The notes below the pieces were generated by a model that was given only the letters and a program-made list of their open reading frames with translations, was not told the DNA's origin and made no database searches. The position numbers were made by a program, and so were the translations under genes. Source: VBCG01 sp044226535 (GTDB lineage: Bacteria > Pseudomonadota > Gammaproteobacteria > Burkholderiales > Casimicrobiaceae). From it: DNA of 64,000 nt. Within the stretch, counting starts at the first letter, position 1, and every line of letters begins with the position of its first letter. Positions 8,355-17,982 of the stretch are shown here, piece after piece. The stretch lies in NCBI GenBank assembly GCA_044226535.1, contig JBGAGT010000001.1:62001-126000 (forward strand). The letters are read 5' to 3'.

Positions 8355-8791
8355 GCCCGCGGAGCCGGCTCAAGCGCTTCGCGTGCGCTGCGGCGATCTC
8401 GGTCATCGCGCTTGCCTTGCCTGCTGCATCGCCCGCTGCCGCGCCCGCCCAGCGCGCCACCTCGGCCGCGACGGCGACAGTCGCGGTGTCCGGCACGGGT
8501 TACAGCTTCGACGGTCGTGACTTCGATGACCTGGGCGATGTCGCCGCGAGCATCGACGCGACACACCCCGCCAGGCTCGACATCCTCGTCTGCACCGCTG
8601 GATCGGCGCGCGGTTTCAAGGCCATCGTCCATCGGTTTCACCACCTGCCGCTGCGCATCCGGCTGGCCGACGGCGCCGAATGCGCGGCGATCGCACCCGT
8701 GGCGACTTCGTCGACGAGCCCGCCGGGCGCACGCCCCTCGGGCATCGACGACGCGGCGGTCGAGCGTTACTGGCAGGACATCATGCCCTGA
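8351..8791 (+). CDS. small exported protein, unknown function
   Basis: 146 residues with a clear signal peptide (basic SRLKRF, then a hydrophobic core, Ala-rich cleavage region near residue 30). The mature part has the pattern strand-helix-strand-helix-strand (YSFDGRDFDDLGDVAASI…LDILVCTAG…LPLRIRLADG) that faintly recalls the periplasmic ExbD fold, but without the N-terminal membrane anchor arrangement of true ExbD. Two cysteines (VCTAG, ECAAI) could form a disulfide. The ATG overlaps the stop of the cupin-like gene, so the two are probably made together and controlled by the divergent LysR. I do not recognise a named family. Confidence 0.65.
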   Translation: MSPRSRLKRFACAAAISVIALALPAASPAAAPAQRATSAATATVAVSGTGYSFDGRDFDDLGDVAASIDATHPARLDILVCTAGSARGFKAIVHRFHHLPLRIRLADGAECAAIAPVATSSTSPPGARPSGIDDAAVERYWQDIMP

Positions 8792-8862
8792 GGGCTCCGC
8801 GGGCGACGTCCCATCTTCGACCCGCAGCGATCGACGAGCGATACCCGGGTATCCTAGCCGCG

Positions 8863-9594
8863 ATGCCTGCCCTGTTCGTGGTTTATGGCCTCGCCGCCTA
8901 CGGGCTGTCCGCGGCGGTACTCCTGTACCTGATCGGGTTCAGCGGCGGGGTCTTCGTGCCGAAGTCGGTCGACGCCGGCGCTTCCGCACCCTTGGCGGAG
9001 GCATTGTCCGTCAACGTGCTGCTGCTCGCGCTGTTCGCCCTGCAACACAGCGGAATGGCGCGCCGCGCGTTCAAGCGTCGCTGGACCCGCATCGTTGCAC
9101 CCGAGCTGGAGCGCAGCACCTATGTGCTGGCCACCGGCCTGGTGCTGGCGTTGCTGATGTGGCAGTGGCGTCCGATCCCCGTCCCGATCATCTGGCAGGT
9201 GGACCACAGCGCCGCCGTGCGCGTGCTGCAGACCGCCTTCTGGCTGGGCTGGATGGTCGCGCTGGCGAGCACGTTCCTGATCAACCACTTCGAGCTCTTC
9301 GGATTGCAGCAGGTGTTCGCACGATCGACCGGCCGCGAGCTGTCCGCCTCGACGTTCACGACGCCCTTCCTCTACCGCTACGTCCGGCACCCGCTGTACC
9401 TCGGCATCCTGCTCGGCCTGTGGTCGGTTCCGGTCATGACGGCTGGGCACCTGCTGTTCTCGCTCGGCGCCACCGGCTACATCTTCCTGGGGATCAGGTT
9501 CGAGGAGCGCGACCTGGTCGCGCAATTCGGCGAGCGCTACCGGCGCTACCGCGCCGAAGTTGGCATGCTGCTGCCGTACCGGCGCCGACGTTAA
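8863..9594 (+). CDS. mddA: methanethiol S-methyltransferase-like membrane protein (MddA / NnrU family)
   Basis: 243 residues with about six membrane helices. The family resembles MddA, which uses S-adenosylmethionine to methylate methanethiol to dimethyl sulfide. Supporting stretches are VPKSVDAG, LFALQHSGMARRAFK, the motif STFLINHFELFGLQQV, and a C-terminal YVRHPLYLGILLG…FEERDLVAQFGERYRRY segment shared with isoprenylcysteine-methyltransferase-like proteins. It begins 71 bases after the exported protein and may be in the same LysR-controlled unit. Its TAA shares the tetranucleotide TTAA with the stop of the convergent MocA-like gene. Membrane methyltransferases of this superfamily are easily confused, so the substrate is likely but not certain. 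Confidence 0.75.
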   Translation: MPALFVVYGLAAYGLSAAVLLYLIGFSGGVFVPKSVDAGASAPLAEALSVNVLLLALFALQHSGMARRAFKRRWTRIVAPELERSTYVLATGLVLALLMWQWRPIPVPIIWQVDHSAAVRVLQTAFWLGWMVALASTFLINHFELFGLQQVFARSTGRELSASTFTTPFLYRYVRHPLYLGILLGLWSVPVMTAGHLLFSLGATGYIFLGIRFEERDLVAQFGERYRRYRAEVGMLLPYRRRR

Positions 9595-10220
9595 GGCGCG
9601 AGGTCCCGCGGCAGGTCGACGTCGCGTAGCACCCCCGGGTCGTCGACGGCGACCTTCACCAGCGCGTCCCCCGCCGCCGTGACGAGGTCGCGCGCACCGC
9701 GATCGCCTCCGAGCGCCGTCAGCGTCGCCAGGCTCGTGCGCGCGAAGCCGACGGGATTGCCGCGGCGCCCGTCGAACGTCGCCGCGGCGATCGGCGCGCC
9801 GTCGTGCAGCGCCGTCGCGACCGCATCGAACGTCGATGCGCGCACCCAAGGCATGTCGGCAAGCGCGACCACCCAGCCGTCGGCATCCGCCGCCGCGCGC
9901 ACGCCACAGGCGAGGCTGCGGCCCATGCCTTCGGCGGATTCGGCGCATTCGACGATACGCGCGCCTTCGCCGCGCAGCAGCGCGGCGAGGACGTCGTCGC
10001 CGGGTCGGACCACGGCCACCGTTTCCGCAAGCGCGGCGTGAAGCGCGCGGCAGGCGAGCGCGCCGACGGCAGCACCCTCGCGCTCCTGCGCGCGAAGCAG
10101 CGGGTGCTGGCCCAGCATGGCCCTGAGCTTGTCCCCGCCGAAGCGCGTGCCGCTCCCGGCGGCGAGCAGCACGCCGACGATGCGCGAGGCGCCCGCCCGG
10201 TCACGCATCGACTTGCCCAT
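9591..10220 (-). CDS. MocA-like nucleotidyltransferase (molybdenum cofactor cytidylyltransferase family)
   Basis: 209 residues. The nucleotide-binding loop is VLLAAGSGTRFGGDK (residues 17-31) and the metal-binding aspartate is in VVALADMPWV. These are hallmarks of the MobA/MocA group, which transfers CMP or GMP to molybdopterin. The LAAGSGTRFG form and later GNPVGFAR motif favour MocA. MocA would build the cytosine-dinucleotide cofactor used by xanthine-dehydrogenase-family enzymes, one of which is encoded about 38 kb away at 47788-50505. ATG 10220 is chosen because a GGAG lies upstream; ATG 10208 is possible. Gene is convergent with mddA and 32 bases downstream of the next gene on its strand. 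Confidence 0.75.
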   Translation of the reverse strand: MGKSMRDRAGASRIVGVLLAAGSGTRFGGDKLRAMLGQHPLLRAQEREGAAVGALACRALHAALAETVAVVRPGDDVLAALLRGEGARIVECAESAEGMGRSLACGVRAAADADGWVVALADMPWVRASTFDAVATALHDGAPIAAATFDGRRGNPVGFARTSLATLTALGGDRGARDLVTAAGDALVKVAVDDPGVLRDVDLPRDLAP

Positions 10221-10252
10221 CGCGCGACCGCGGCTCCGGATCTCCGCGGCCG

Positions 10253-11419
10253 CTATTCCGCCAGCAAGCGGAAGCGCCCGTCCTTGACCGTGACCAGCAC
10301 GCGCGCGCGCTCGTCCATGCCGTTGTGGTTGGTGGGCGAGATGTTGAACACGCCTTGCGTTCCGACCACGTCCTTCTGCTGCTCGAGCGCGTCGCGCAGC
10401 GCGACGCGGAAGGCCTCGGTGCCCGGCTTCGCCACCTTGAGCGCAACGGGGATGGCGCGCTCGAGCAGGAGCGCCGCGTCCCAGGTGTTGGCGCCGAAAG
10501 TGGCGGGCACGGCGCCGAAGCGCTTCTGGTAGGCGGCGATGTAGTCCTGCGCCACCTTCTTCGTCGGGTTCGAGGCGGGGATCTCGTCGATCACCAGCAT
10601 CGGGCCGGCCGCGAGGACGGTGCCTTCCACCTTGGCCTTGCCGAGCTTGATGAAGTCGTCGGTGGCGACGGCGTGCGTCTGGTAGATCGTGCCCTTGTAT
10701 CCCTGGTCGCGCAGCGTCGCCTGGGGCAGCACCGCGGGGCCGCCGACCGCGGCGACCAGGATCGCATCGGGCTTGCCCGCCATCAGCTTCAGCGTCTGGC
10801 CCGTCACGCTCTGGTCGGTGCGCGCATAGCGCTCGGTGCCGGTGATACGGATGCCCGCCTTGTCGGCGAGCGCGCCGAACACCTTGAACCAGTTCTCGCC
10901 GTAGGGGTCGTTGAAGCCGATCAGGCCGACCGACTTCACGCCCGCCTTCGTCATCTGGCCGATCAGCGCGGCGGCGATCAGCTCGTCGTTCTGCGTGGTC
11001 TTGAACACCCAGCGCTTCTTCGCGTCGAGCGGCTCGACGACGGCGGAGGTACCCACGGTCGCCATCATCGGGACCTTGTTCTCGGCGACGATGTCGAGGA
11101 TGGCGAACGCGTTGGGCGTCGTCGAAGGGCCGATCAGCGCGTCGATGTGGTCCTCCTGGACCAGCTTCTTGGCGTTCTGCACGGCGCGCGTGGTGTCGCC
11201 GCCGTCCTCGAGCGAAACGTAGCGGACCTTCTCGCCGCCGATGGCGGCGGGCAAGAGCTCGCCGGTGTTCTTCTGCGGGATGCCGATCGCCGAGGTGGGC
11301 CCGGTGGCCGACACCATGAGGCCGATGGTGATGTCGGCGCGGGCGGGCGCCGCGAACAGCAGCGCGAGCGCCGCGGGTGCGAGGACGTGCAGCATGGAAG
11401 GGCGAAGGTGGATGCGCAT
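10253..11419 (-). CDS. ABC transporter solute-binding protein, branched-chain amino acid type
   Basis: 388 residues with a signal peptide cleaved near residue 28 (APARADITIG). The mature protein has the Leu/Ile/Val-binding-protein pattern: MVSATGPTSAIG for substrate entry, ALIGPSTTPNAFA, and GVFNISPTNHNGMD near the C-terminus. It would act in the periplasm. No livHMGF permease or ATPase genes are adjacent, so it is an orphan that must share a transporter elsewhere or act as a sensor. It shares its strand and a 32-base gap with the MocA-like gene. Ligands for these homologues include amino acids, aromatic acids and amides, and cannot be told here. Confidence 0.88.
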   Translation of the reverse strand: MRIHLRPSMLHVLAPAALALLFAAPARADITIGLMVSATGPTSAIGIPQKNTGELLPAAIGGEKVRYVSLEDGGDTTRAVQNAKKLVQEDHIDALIGPSTTPNAFAILDIVAENKVPMMATVGTSAVVEPLDAKKRWVFKTTQNDELIAAALIGQMTKAGVKSVGLIGFNDPYGENWFKVFGALADKAGIRITGTERYARTDQSVTGQTLKLMAGKPDAILVAAVGGPAVLPQATLRDQGYKGTIYQTHAVATDDFIKLGKAKVEGTVLAAGPMLVIDEIPASNPTKKVAQDYIAAYQKRFGAVPATFGANTWDAALLLERAIPVALKVAKPGTEAFRVALRDALEQQKDVVGTQGVFNISPTNHNGMDERARVLVTVKDGRFRLLAE

Positions 11420-11503
11420 GGTGCAGGGACGTTGGACGGAGCGGCACAGTGTAATCGAGCGCGGACGGACGGCCGGCGAGCGCCTGTAGACTGTCGGTCC
11501 GCC

Positions 11504-12097
11504 ATGTCGACTTCCGGTCCAGCGCCGCGCGCGCCGGGCGCGCCTGACGTTTCCCTGCGCGCCCTCTTCTTCCGCTTCCTCCAGGTAGGACTCTCCGGCT
11601 TCGGCGGCGTGCTGCCCTTCGCGCGCCACATGCTGGTCGAGGAGCGCCAATGGCTGACCGAGCACGAGTTCGCCGAGATGCTGTCGCTCGGGCAGTTCCT
11701 GCCGGGTCCCAACATCGTCAACGTCACCGTCATGGTCGGGCGACGCTTCCATGGCGTGCGCGGCGCGCTCGTGGCGTTCACGGGCCTGATGCTGATGCCC
11801 ATGGTCATCGTCATGCTGCTCGCCACGCTCTACGCCAGGTTCGCCGACGTGCCGATGGTGCGGCACGCGCTGACCGGCGTCGCCGCGGCGGCCGCGGGGC
11901 TCGTGCTGTCGATGGCGGTCAAGACCGCACGGACCATCCGCGACTCGGGCGCCGCGCTCGCCGTCGCCGCGCTGTCCTTCGTCGCGATCGGCCTCCTGCG
12001 CTTGCCGCTGTTCACCGTGCTGGGCGTGCTGGTGCCCCTCGCCATCGCCTGGCAATGGCGGGGGTTGGCGCGAGCGCGCAAGCGGGCAGGGGAATGA
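11504..12097 (+). CDS. chrA: chromate transporter, N-terminal half-type subunit
   Basis: 197 residues, one of the two domains found in the long ChrA chromate efflux pump. The CHR motif FLQVGLSGFGGVLPFARHMLV and the loop FLPGPNIVNVTVMVGRR are diagnostic. About five to six membrane helices follow. The next gene encodes the other half and starts inside this stop codon (ATGA), so the two short proteins presumably form a heterodimer that expels chromate by proton-coupled exchange. Substrate in the family is chromate, though some short CHR pairs remain untested. It is divergent from the orphan binding-protein gene. Confidence 0.85.
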   Translation: MSTSGPAPRAPGAPDVSLRALFFRFLQVGLSGFGGVLPFARHMLVEERQWLTEHEFAEMLSLGQFLPGPNIVNVTVMVGRRFHGVRGALVAFTGLMLMPMVIVMLLATLYARFADVPMVRHALTGVAAAAAGLVLSMAVKTARTIRDSGAALAVAALSFVAIGLLRLPLFTVLGVLVPLAIAWQWRGLARARKRAGE

Positions 12098-12615
12098 ACG
12101 CTCTCGCGGAGCTCACGCTGCAGTTCCTGGTGCTGTCGCTGATGTCGGTCGGCGGCGCCAACGCCACGCTGCCCGAGATCCAGCGCCGCGTGGTCGAGGT
12201 CGAGCACTGGATGACCAGCGCGGAGTTCACGCAGCTCTTCGCGCTGTCGCAGGCAGCGCCGGGTCCGAACGTGCTGGTGGTGAGCCTCGTCGGATGGAAG
12301 GTCGCCGGCGTGGTCGGCGGCTTCGTCGCGATGATCGCCATGTGCGCACCGTCGTCGGTGCTCGCCTACGCGATCGCGCATGCCTCCGACCGCTTCCGGC
12401 ATTCGCCCTGGCGCATCGCCATCCAGCGCGCCATCGTGCCCGTCACCGTGGGACTCATCGCCGCCTCGGGCTTCGTGATCGCCAGCACCACCGACCACGA
12501 CGCCGCGGCCTTCGTGCTCACCATCGCCACGCTGGTGGTCACCGTGACGACGCGCATCCATCCGCTGTGGATGCTGGCCGTGGGTGCCGTCGTCGGGGTG
12601 TTCGCTTTCGCCTAG
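12094..12615 (+). CDS. chrA: chromate transporter, second half-type subunit
   Basis: 173 residues, the partner CHR domain. Diagnostic stretches are FLVLSLMSVGGANATLPEIQR and LSQAAPGPNVLVVSLVGWK, followed by four or five hydrophobic segments. It is translationally coupled to the previous gene through ATGA. The two together equal the length of a classical two-domain ChrA, which supports the idea of a split pump. The stop codon TAG shares the palindrome CTAG with the stop of the convergent flavoprotein gene. Confidence 0.85.
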   Translation: MNALAELTLQFLVLSLMSVGGANATLPEIQRRVVEVEHWMTSAEFTQLFALSQAAPGPNVLVVSLVGWKVAGVVGGFVAMIAMCAPSSVLAYAIAHASDRFRHSPWRIAIQRAIVPVTVGLIAASGFVIASTTDHDAAAFVLTIATLVVTVTTRIHPLWMLAVGAVVGVFAFA

Positions 12616-13817
12616 ACGGCGCTCCCCGCGGCCTGCGCCGACGCCCAGGCCCACTGGAAGTTGTAGCCGCCGAGCCAGCCGGTCACGTCGACGCATTCGC
12701 CGATGAAGTGCAGGCCCGGCACTGCCGTCGCCGCCAGGGTCTTCGACGACAGGCCTGCGGTGTCGACACCGCCCAGCGTGACCTCGGCCTTGGCGTAGCC
12801 CAGCGTACCCGAGGGCTGCAGCGGCCACGCTCGCAGCGCTTCGCCCAGCTCGCGCAATCGCCGGTCCCCGAGCTCGCGCAGCGGACGCTGCGCGTGGTGC
12901 ATGACCGTCCATGCCTGCGCGAAGCGGCGCGGCAGGCGCTCGGCGAGCAGGCTGTCGAGGCGCTGGCTCGACGCGCGCAGGGACAGCAGCCAGTCGACGG
13001 CATCGACCTCGGGCAGCACGTCCAGCACCACGGCGCCACGGCCATCCCAGTACGACGACGCCTGCAGGATCGCGGGACCGGAAAGGCCGCGGTGGGTGAA
13101 CAGGACGTTCTCGCGGAACGTCGCGCCACCCGCGCTGGCCTGCGCGTCGACCGACACGCCCGCCAGCGGCGCGAGGTTCGCGAGCGCCTCGGGTGGCAGG
13201 GCGAGCGGCACCAGCGCGGGCCGCGGCGGCACCACCGCGAGGCCGAACTGCTTCGCGACCTCGTAAGCGAAGGGCGTGGCGCCGATCTTGGGCACCGTGA
13301 GGCCGCCGGTGGCAATCACCAGCGCGGCGGCGTCGATGCTGCCCGCCGCGGTGTCGAGGACGAAGCGCGCGGAGCTTGGCGCCACCGCGCCGCCCTCACG
13401 CTCGTGCCGCACCGCGTTCACCGGGCAACCCAGTTCCCATGCGACACCGGCGGCGTCGCACTCGGCGCGCAGCATGGCGACGATTTGCGTCGCCGAGCCG
13501 TCGCAGAAGAGCTGCCCGAGCGTCTTTTCGTGCCAGGCGATGCCGTGGCGCTCGACCAGCGCGACGAAATCGCGCGGCGTGTAGCGCGCCAGCGCCGAGC
13601 GGCAGAAGTCGGGATTGCGCGAAAGGTAGTTGGCGGGCGAGGCGCCGAGGTTGGTGAAGTTGCAGCGGCCGCCACCGGAAATGCGGATCTTCTCGCCGAT
13701 GAGCTCGACGTGGTCGAGCAGCAGCACGCGCCGCCCGCGCCGGCCGGCGACGGACGCGCAGAACATGCCGGCGGCGCCGGCGCCGATCACCGCGACGTCG
13801 AAGGAGGTTGCAGGCAT
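12612..13817 (-). CDS. NAD(P)/FAD-dependent oxidoreductase, HI0933/YhiN family
   Basis: 401 residues. The FAD dinucleotide motif VIGAGAAGMFCA starts at residue 10 and the family signature ISGGGRCNFTN is near 50. A second glycine cluster (VIATGGLTVPKIG) and a C-terminal GFNFQWA-like flavin site (GGYNFQWAWASA) complete the fold. Members include BaiN-like and aminoacetone-oxidase-like proteins, but the physiological substrate is mostly unknown. The gene stands alone, convergent with the chromate transporter (shared CTAG). A strong hairpin and T-run end just before its ATG, so transcription from dnaJ stops there and this gene needs its own promoter or limited read-through. Confidence 0.85.
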   Translation of the reverse strand: MPATSFDVAVIGAGAAGMFCASVAGRRGRRVLLLDHVELIGEKIRISGGGRCNFTNLGASPANYLSRNPDFCRSALARYTPRDFVALVERHGIAWHEKTLGQLFCDGSATQIVAMLRAECDAAGVAWELGCPVNAVRHEREGGAVAPSSARFVLDTAAGSIDAAALVIATGGLTVPKIGATPFAYEVAKQFGLAVVPPRPALVPLALPPEALANLAPLAGVSVDAQASAGGATFRENVLFTHRGLSGPAILQASSYWDGRGAVVLDVLPEVDAVDWLLSLRASSQRLDSLLAERLPRRFAQAWTVMHHAQRPLRELGDRRLRELGEALRAWPLQPSGTLGYAKAEVTLGGVDTAGLSSKTLAATAVPGLHFIGECVDVTGWLGGYNFQWAWASAQAAGSAV

Positions 13818-13818
13818 G

Positions 13819-13850
13819 AAAAAGGGCGCGGCAACGCCGCGCCCTTCTTT
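13819..13850 (-). terminator. rho-independent terminator after dnaJ
   Basis: Read on the minus strand, an 11-bp perfect stem (AAGGGCGCGGC, loop of three, complementary arm) at 13846-13822 is followed by five T residues. It is 34 bases beyond the dnaJ stop. This is the clearest intrinsic terminator in the window and closes the grpE-dnaK-dnaJ unit. The T-run ends one base before the flavoprotein ATG at 13817. Confidence 0.85.
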
Positions 13851-13883
13851 AGCCTGCCACCGCCCGCTTGTCCACTGCCTGGC

Positions 13884-15017
13884 CTACGACCCGAAGAACT
13901 CCTTCACCTTGTCGAAGAAGTTCTTGGCGCGCGGGCTGTGCGCCTCGGGGTCCTCCTGCGTGATCGCCTCGAACTCACGGAGGATCTCCTTCTGGCGCGC
14001 GGTGAGCTTCACCGGCGTCTCGATCGACACGTGGCAGTAGAGGTCGCCGGTCACCGAGCCGCGCACCGGGCGGATGCCCTTGTTGCGCAGGCGGAACACC
14101 TGCCCGGTCTGCGTCTCCGGCGACACCTTCACCTTGGCATGGCCGTCGAGCGTGGGGATCTCGATCTCGCCGCCCAGCGCCGCGGTGGCGAAGCTGATCG
14201 GCAGCTCGCAGTGCAGGTCGGCGCCATCGCGCTGGAACACCGGGTGGGGCTTCAGGCTCACCACCACGTACAGGTCGCCCGGCGGGCCGCCGTTGACGCC
14301 CGCCTCGCCTTCGCCGGCGAGCCGGATGCGGTCGTCCTGGTCGACGCCCGCGGGGATCTTCACCGACAGCGTCTTCTGCTTGCGCAGGCGCCCCGCGCCG
14401 TCGCAGCTCTTGCAGGGGTCGGAGACGACCTTGCCGCGCCCATGGCATTGCGGGCAGGTCTGCTGCAGCGAGAAGAAGCCCTGCGACACGCGCACCTCGC
14501 CGCGGCCGTGGCAGGTGGGGCATTGCCTGGGCTGGGTGCCGGGCTTGGCGCCCGAGCCGTGGCAGGTCGCGCATTCCTCGAGCGTGGGGATGCGGATCTT
14601 GGCCTCGGTGCCGCGTGCCGCGTCCTCGAGCGAGAGCTCGAGGTTGTAGCGCAGGTCGGCGCCGCGATAGACGCCATTGCCGCCGCCGGCGCGGCCGCGC
14701 TGCTGGCCGAAGATCTCGCCGAAGATGTCGCCGAAGGCGTCGGCGAAGCCGCCGAAGCCCTCGGGGCCCGGGCCGCCGCCGCGCATCGCAGGGTCGACGC
14801 CGGCATGGCCGAACTGGTCGTAGGCCGCGCGCTTGCGCGCATCGGTCAGGACCTCGTAGGCCTCCTTGCACTCCTTGAATTTCTCTTCCGACGCCTTGTC
14901 GTCCGGGTTGCGGTCGGGATGGTGCTTCATCGCGAGGCGGCGGTACGCCTTCTTGATGTCTTCCTCGCCGGCGCCGCGCTCGACGCCGAGCACCGCGTAG
15001 TAGTCGCGCTTGCTCAT
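13884..15017 (-). CDS. dnaJ: chaperone protein DnaJ
   Basis: 377 residues, the full class I co-chaperone that delivers unfolded clients to DnaK and stimulates its ATPase. The J domain has HPD at residues 33-35, a Gly/Phe-rich linker follows (about 75-110), and four CxxCxGxG zinc repeats lie at about 145-205 (CATCHGSG, CPTCHGRG, CPQCHGRG, CKSCDGAG). It is downstream of dnaK on the same strand, separated by 213 bases containing a repeat pair, and is followed by an intrinsic terminator. Likely transcribed mostly from the sigma-32 promoter upstream of grpE. Confidence 0.98.
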   Translation of the reverse strand: MSKRDYYAVLGVERGAGEEDIKKAYRRLAMKHHPDRNPDDKASEEKFKECKEAYEVLTDARKRAAYDQFGHAGVDPAMRGGGPGPEGFGGFADAFGDIFGEIFGQQRGRAGGGNGVYRGADLRYNLELSLEDAARGTEAKIRIPTLEECATCHGSGAKPGTQPRQCPTCHGRGEVRVSQGFFSLQQTCPQCHGRGKVVSDPCKSCDGAGRLRKQKTLSVKIPAGVDQDDRIRLAGEGEAGVNGGPPGDLYVVVSLKPHPVFQRDGADLHCELPISFATAALGGEIEIPTLDGHAKVKVSPETQTGQVFRLRNKGIRPVRGSVTGDLYCHVSIETPVKLTARQKEILREFEAITQEDPEAHSPRAKNFFDKVKEFFGS

Positions 15018-15146
15018 GGCGTCACGCGCCGACGCGCCCTCGGGGGCGCGCCGTCGTGCGTTGCCGGAAGAACGTGCTGCTCGATTTCCCCATCGTCCCC
15101 TGCCTGTCGCGCGGTGCGATCGCGGCGAATTCTACGCGACGCGCCG

Positions 15147-15220
15147 GTCATTCCCGCGCACGCGGGAATCCAGCCGTGCGCACCCGCAATGCCCTGGGTC
15201 CCCGCCTTCGCGGGGATGAC
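15147..15220. repeat. pair of short palindromic repeats between dnaK and dnaJ
   Basis: Two related units: GTCATTCCCGCGCACGCGGG… at 15147-15172 and, in the opposite orientation, …CCCCGCCTTCGCGGGGATGAC at 15194-15220. Each is itself a hairpin with a GC-rich stem. In the dnaK-dnaJ transcript they would form stem-loops that could limit read-through or protect the dnaK mRNA end, which would suit the lower need for DnaJ. The same unit recurs at six other places in the window. Confidence 0.8.
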
Positions 15221-15230
15221 CACGCTTGCG

Positions 15231-17174
<1,944 letters not shown>

Positions 17175-17216
17175 TTGGATTGCTCCGCGATGCGGTGTGC
17201 TGGAAAGTTGACGTCT

Positions 17217-17245
17217 AGTTGGGGGCTTGGAGGGGATCGATCAAG
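17217..17245 (-). promoter_or_regulatory. possible secondary heat-shock promoter upstream of dnaK
   Basis: On the minus strand CTTGATC (17245-17239) is followed after 14 bases by CCCCAACT (17224-17217). This resembles the sigma-32 consensus CTTGAAA / CCCCATNT with three mismatches. It lies in the gap between grpE and dnaK. Considered weak next to the near-perfect site upstream of grpE. Confidence 0.35.
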
Positions 17246-17292
17246 GCGCGGGGGTCCGGGGACGGCAGGCGGCTTGCGCCGGCGCCGGCCGC

Positions 17293-17820
17293 TCAGGGGT
17301 TGCTGCCCTCCTTCGGCTTGGCCACCGCGACCAGCGCGGGGCGCAGCACGCGGTCGGCGAGCATGTACCCCTTCTGGAAGACCTGGACCACGGTGTTGGC
17401 GGGCGACTCGGAGTCGACCATGGCCATCGCCTGGTGGCGGTGCGGGTCGAACCTCTCGCCGGCCGCCGGGATCTCGGCGATGTCGACCTTGGCGAAGGCC
17501 GCCACAAGCTGCTTCAGCGTGAGCTCGACGCCTTCGCGCAGGCTCGACTCGCCGCCGGTCGAGCCGAGCGCCAGCTCGAGCGCGTCCTTGACGGGCAGGA
17601 GCTCGGCCGCGAACTTGTCGATGGCGTACTTGTAGGCGCGGGCCACGTCGGCCTGGCCCTGCTTGCGAACGTTGTCGGTCTCGGCACGGGCGCGCAGATA
17701 CGCGTCCTTGAGCTCGGCGATCTGCGCCTCGGCGGCCTCGAGCGGCGACGGAGGCCGGTCGGCTGCCCCGGCGGGGTTCACCGCCGCGGTGTCTGTCGTG
17801 GGGATGTCCTGGTCGGGCAT
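17293..17820 (-). CDS. grpE: nucleotide exchange factor GrpE
   Basis: 175 residues. The N-terminal part is acidic/Pro-rich, then a long coiled-coil helix (EAAEAQIAELKDAYLRARAE) and the four-helix/beta domain ending with FQKGYMLADRVLRPALVAVA, the family signature. It promotes ADP release from DnaK and acts as a thermosensor in relatives. It is first in the grpE-dnaK-dnaJ group and lies 40 bases downstream of the -10 element of a strong sigma-32-type promoter. Confidence 0.97.
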   Translation of the reverse strand: MPDQDIPTTDTAAVNPAGAADRPPSPLEAAEAQIAELKDAYLRARAETDNVRKQGQADVARAYKYAIDKFAAELLPVKDALELALGSTGGESSLREGVELTLKQLVAAFAKVDIAEIPAAGERFDPHRHQAMAMVDSESPANTVVQVFQKGYMLADRVLRPALVAVAKPKEGSNP

Positions 17821-17859
17821 GGCGGAAAGGATCCGGAAACGTCGTTCGAAGCGTTCAGG

Positions 17860-17885
17860 ATGGGGGCAGTGCCCCTGCTTTCAAG
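17860..17885 (-). promoter_or_regulatory. sigma-32 heat-shock promoter of grpE-dnaK-dnaJ
   Basis: Minus-strand CTTGAAA (17885-17879), 13-base spacer, CCCCAT (17865-17860). Both hexamers match the RpoH consensus exactly and the spacing is optimal. It is 40 bases upstream of the grpE ATG. No HrcA-type CIRCE element overlaps it, so control looks purely sigma-32-based. Confidence 0.88.
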
Positions 17886-17982
17886 AGGGTTTTGCCAGCG
17901 CCAAACGCCCGCTGGAACAAGGCGTTACGATCCGAAACCGCGGCGATACCCCTGCTCGCCGCCGCAGGCGCAAACTGGCGCC

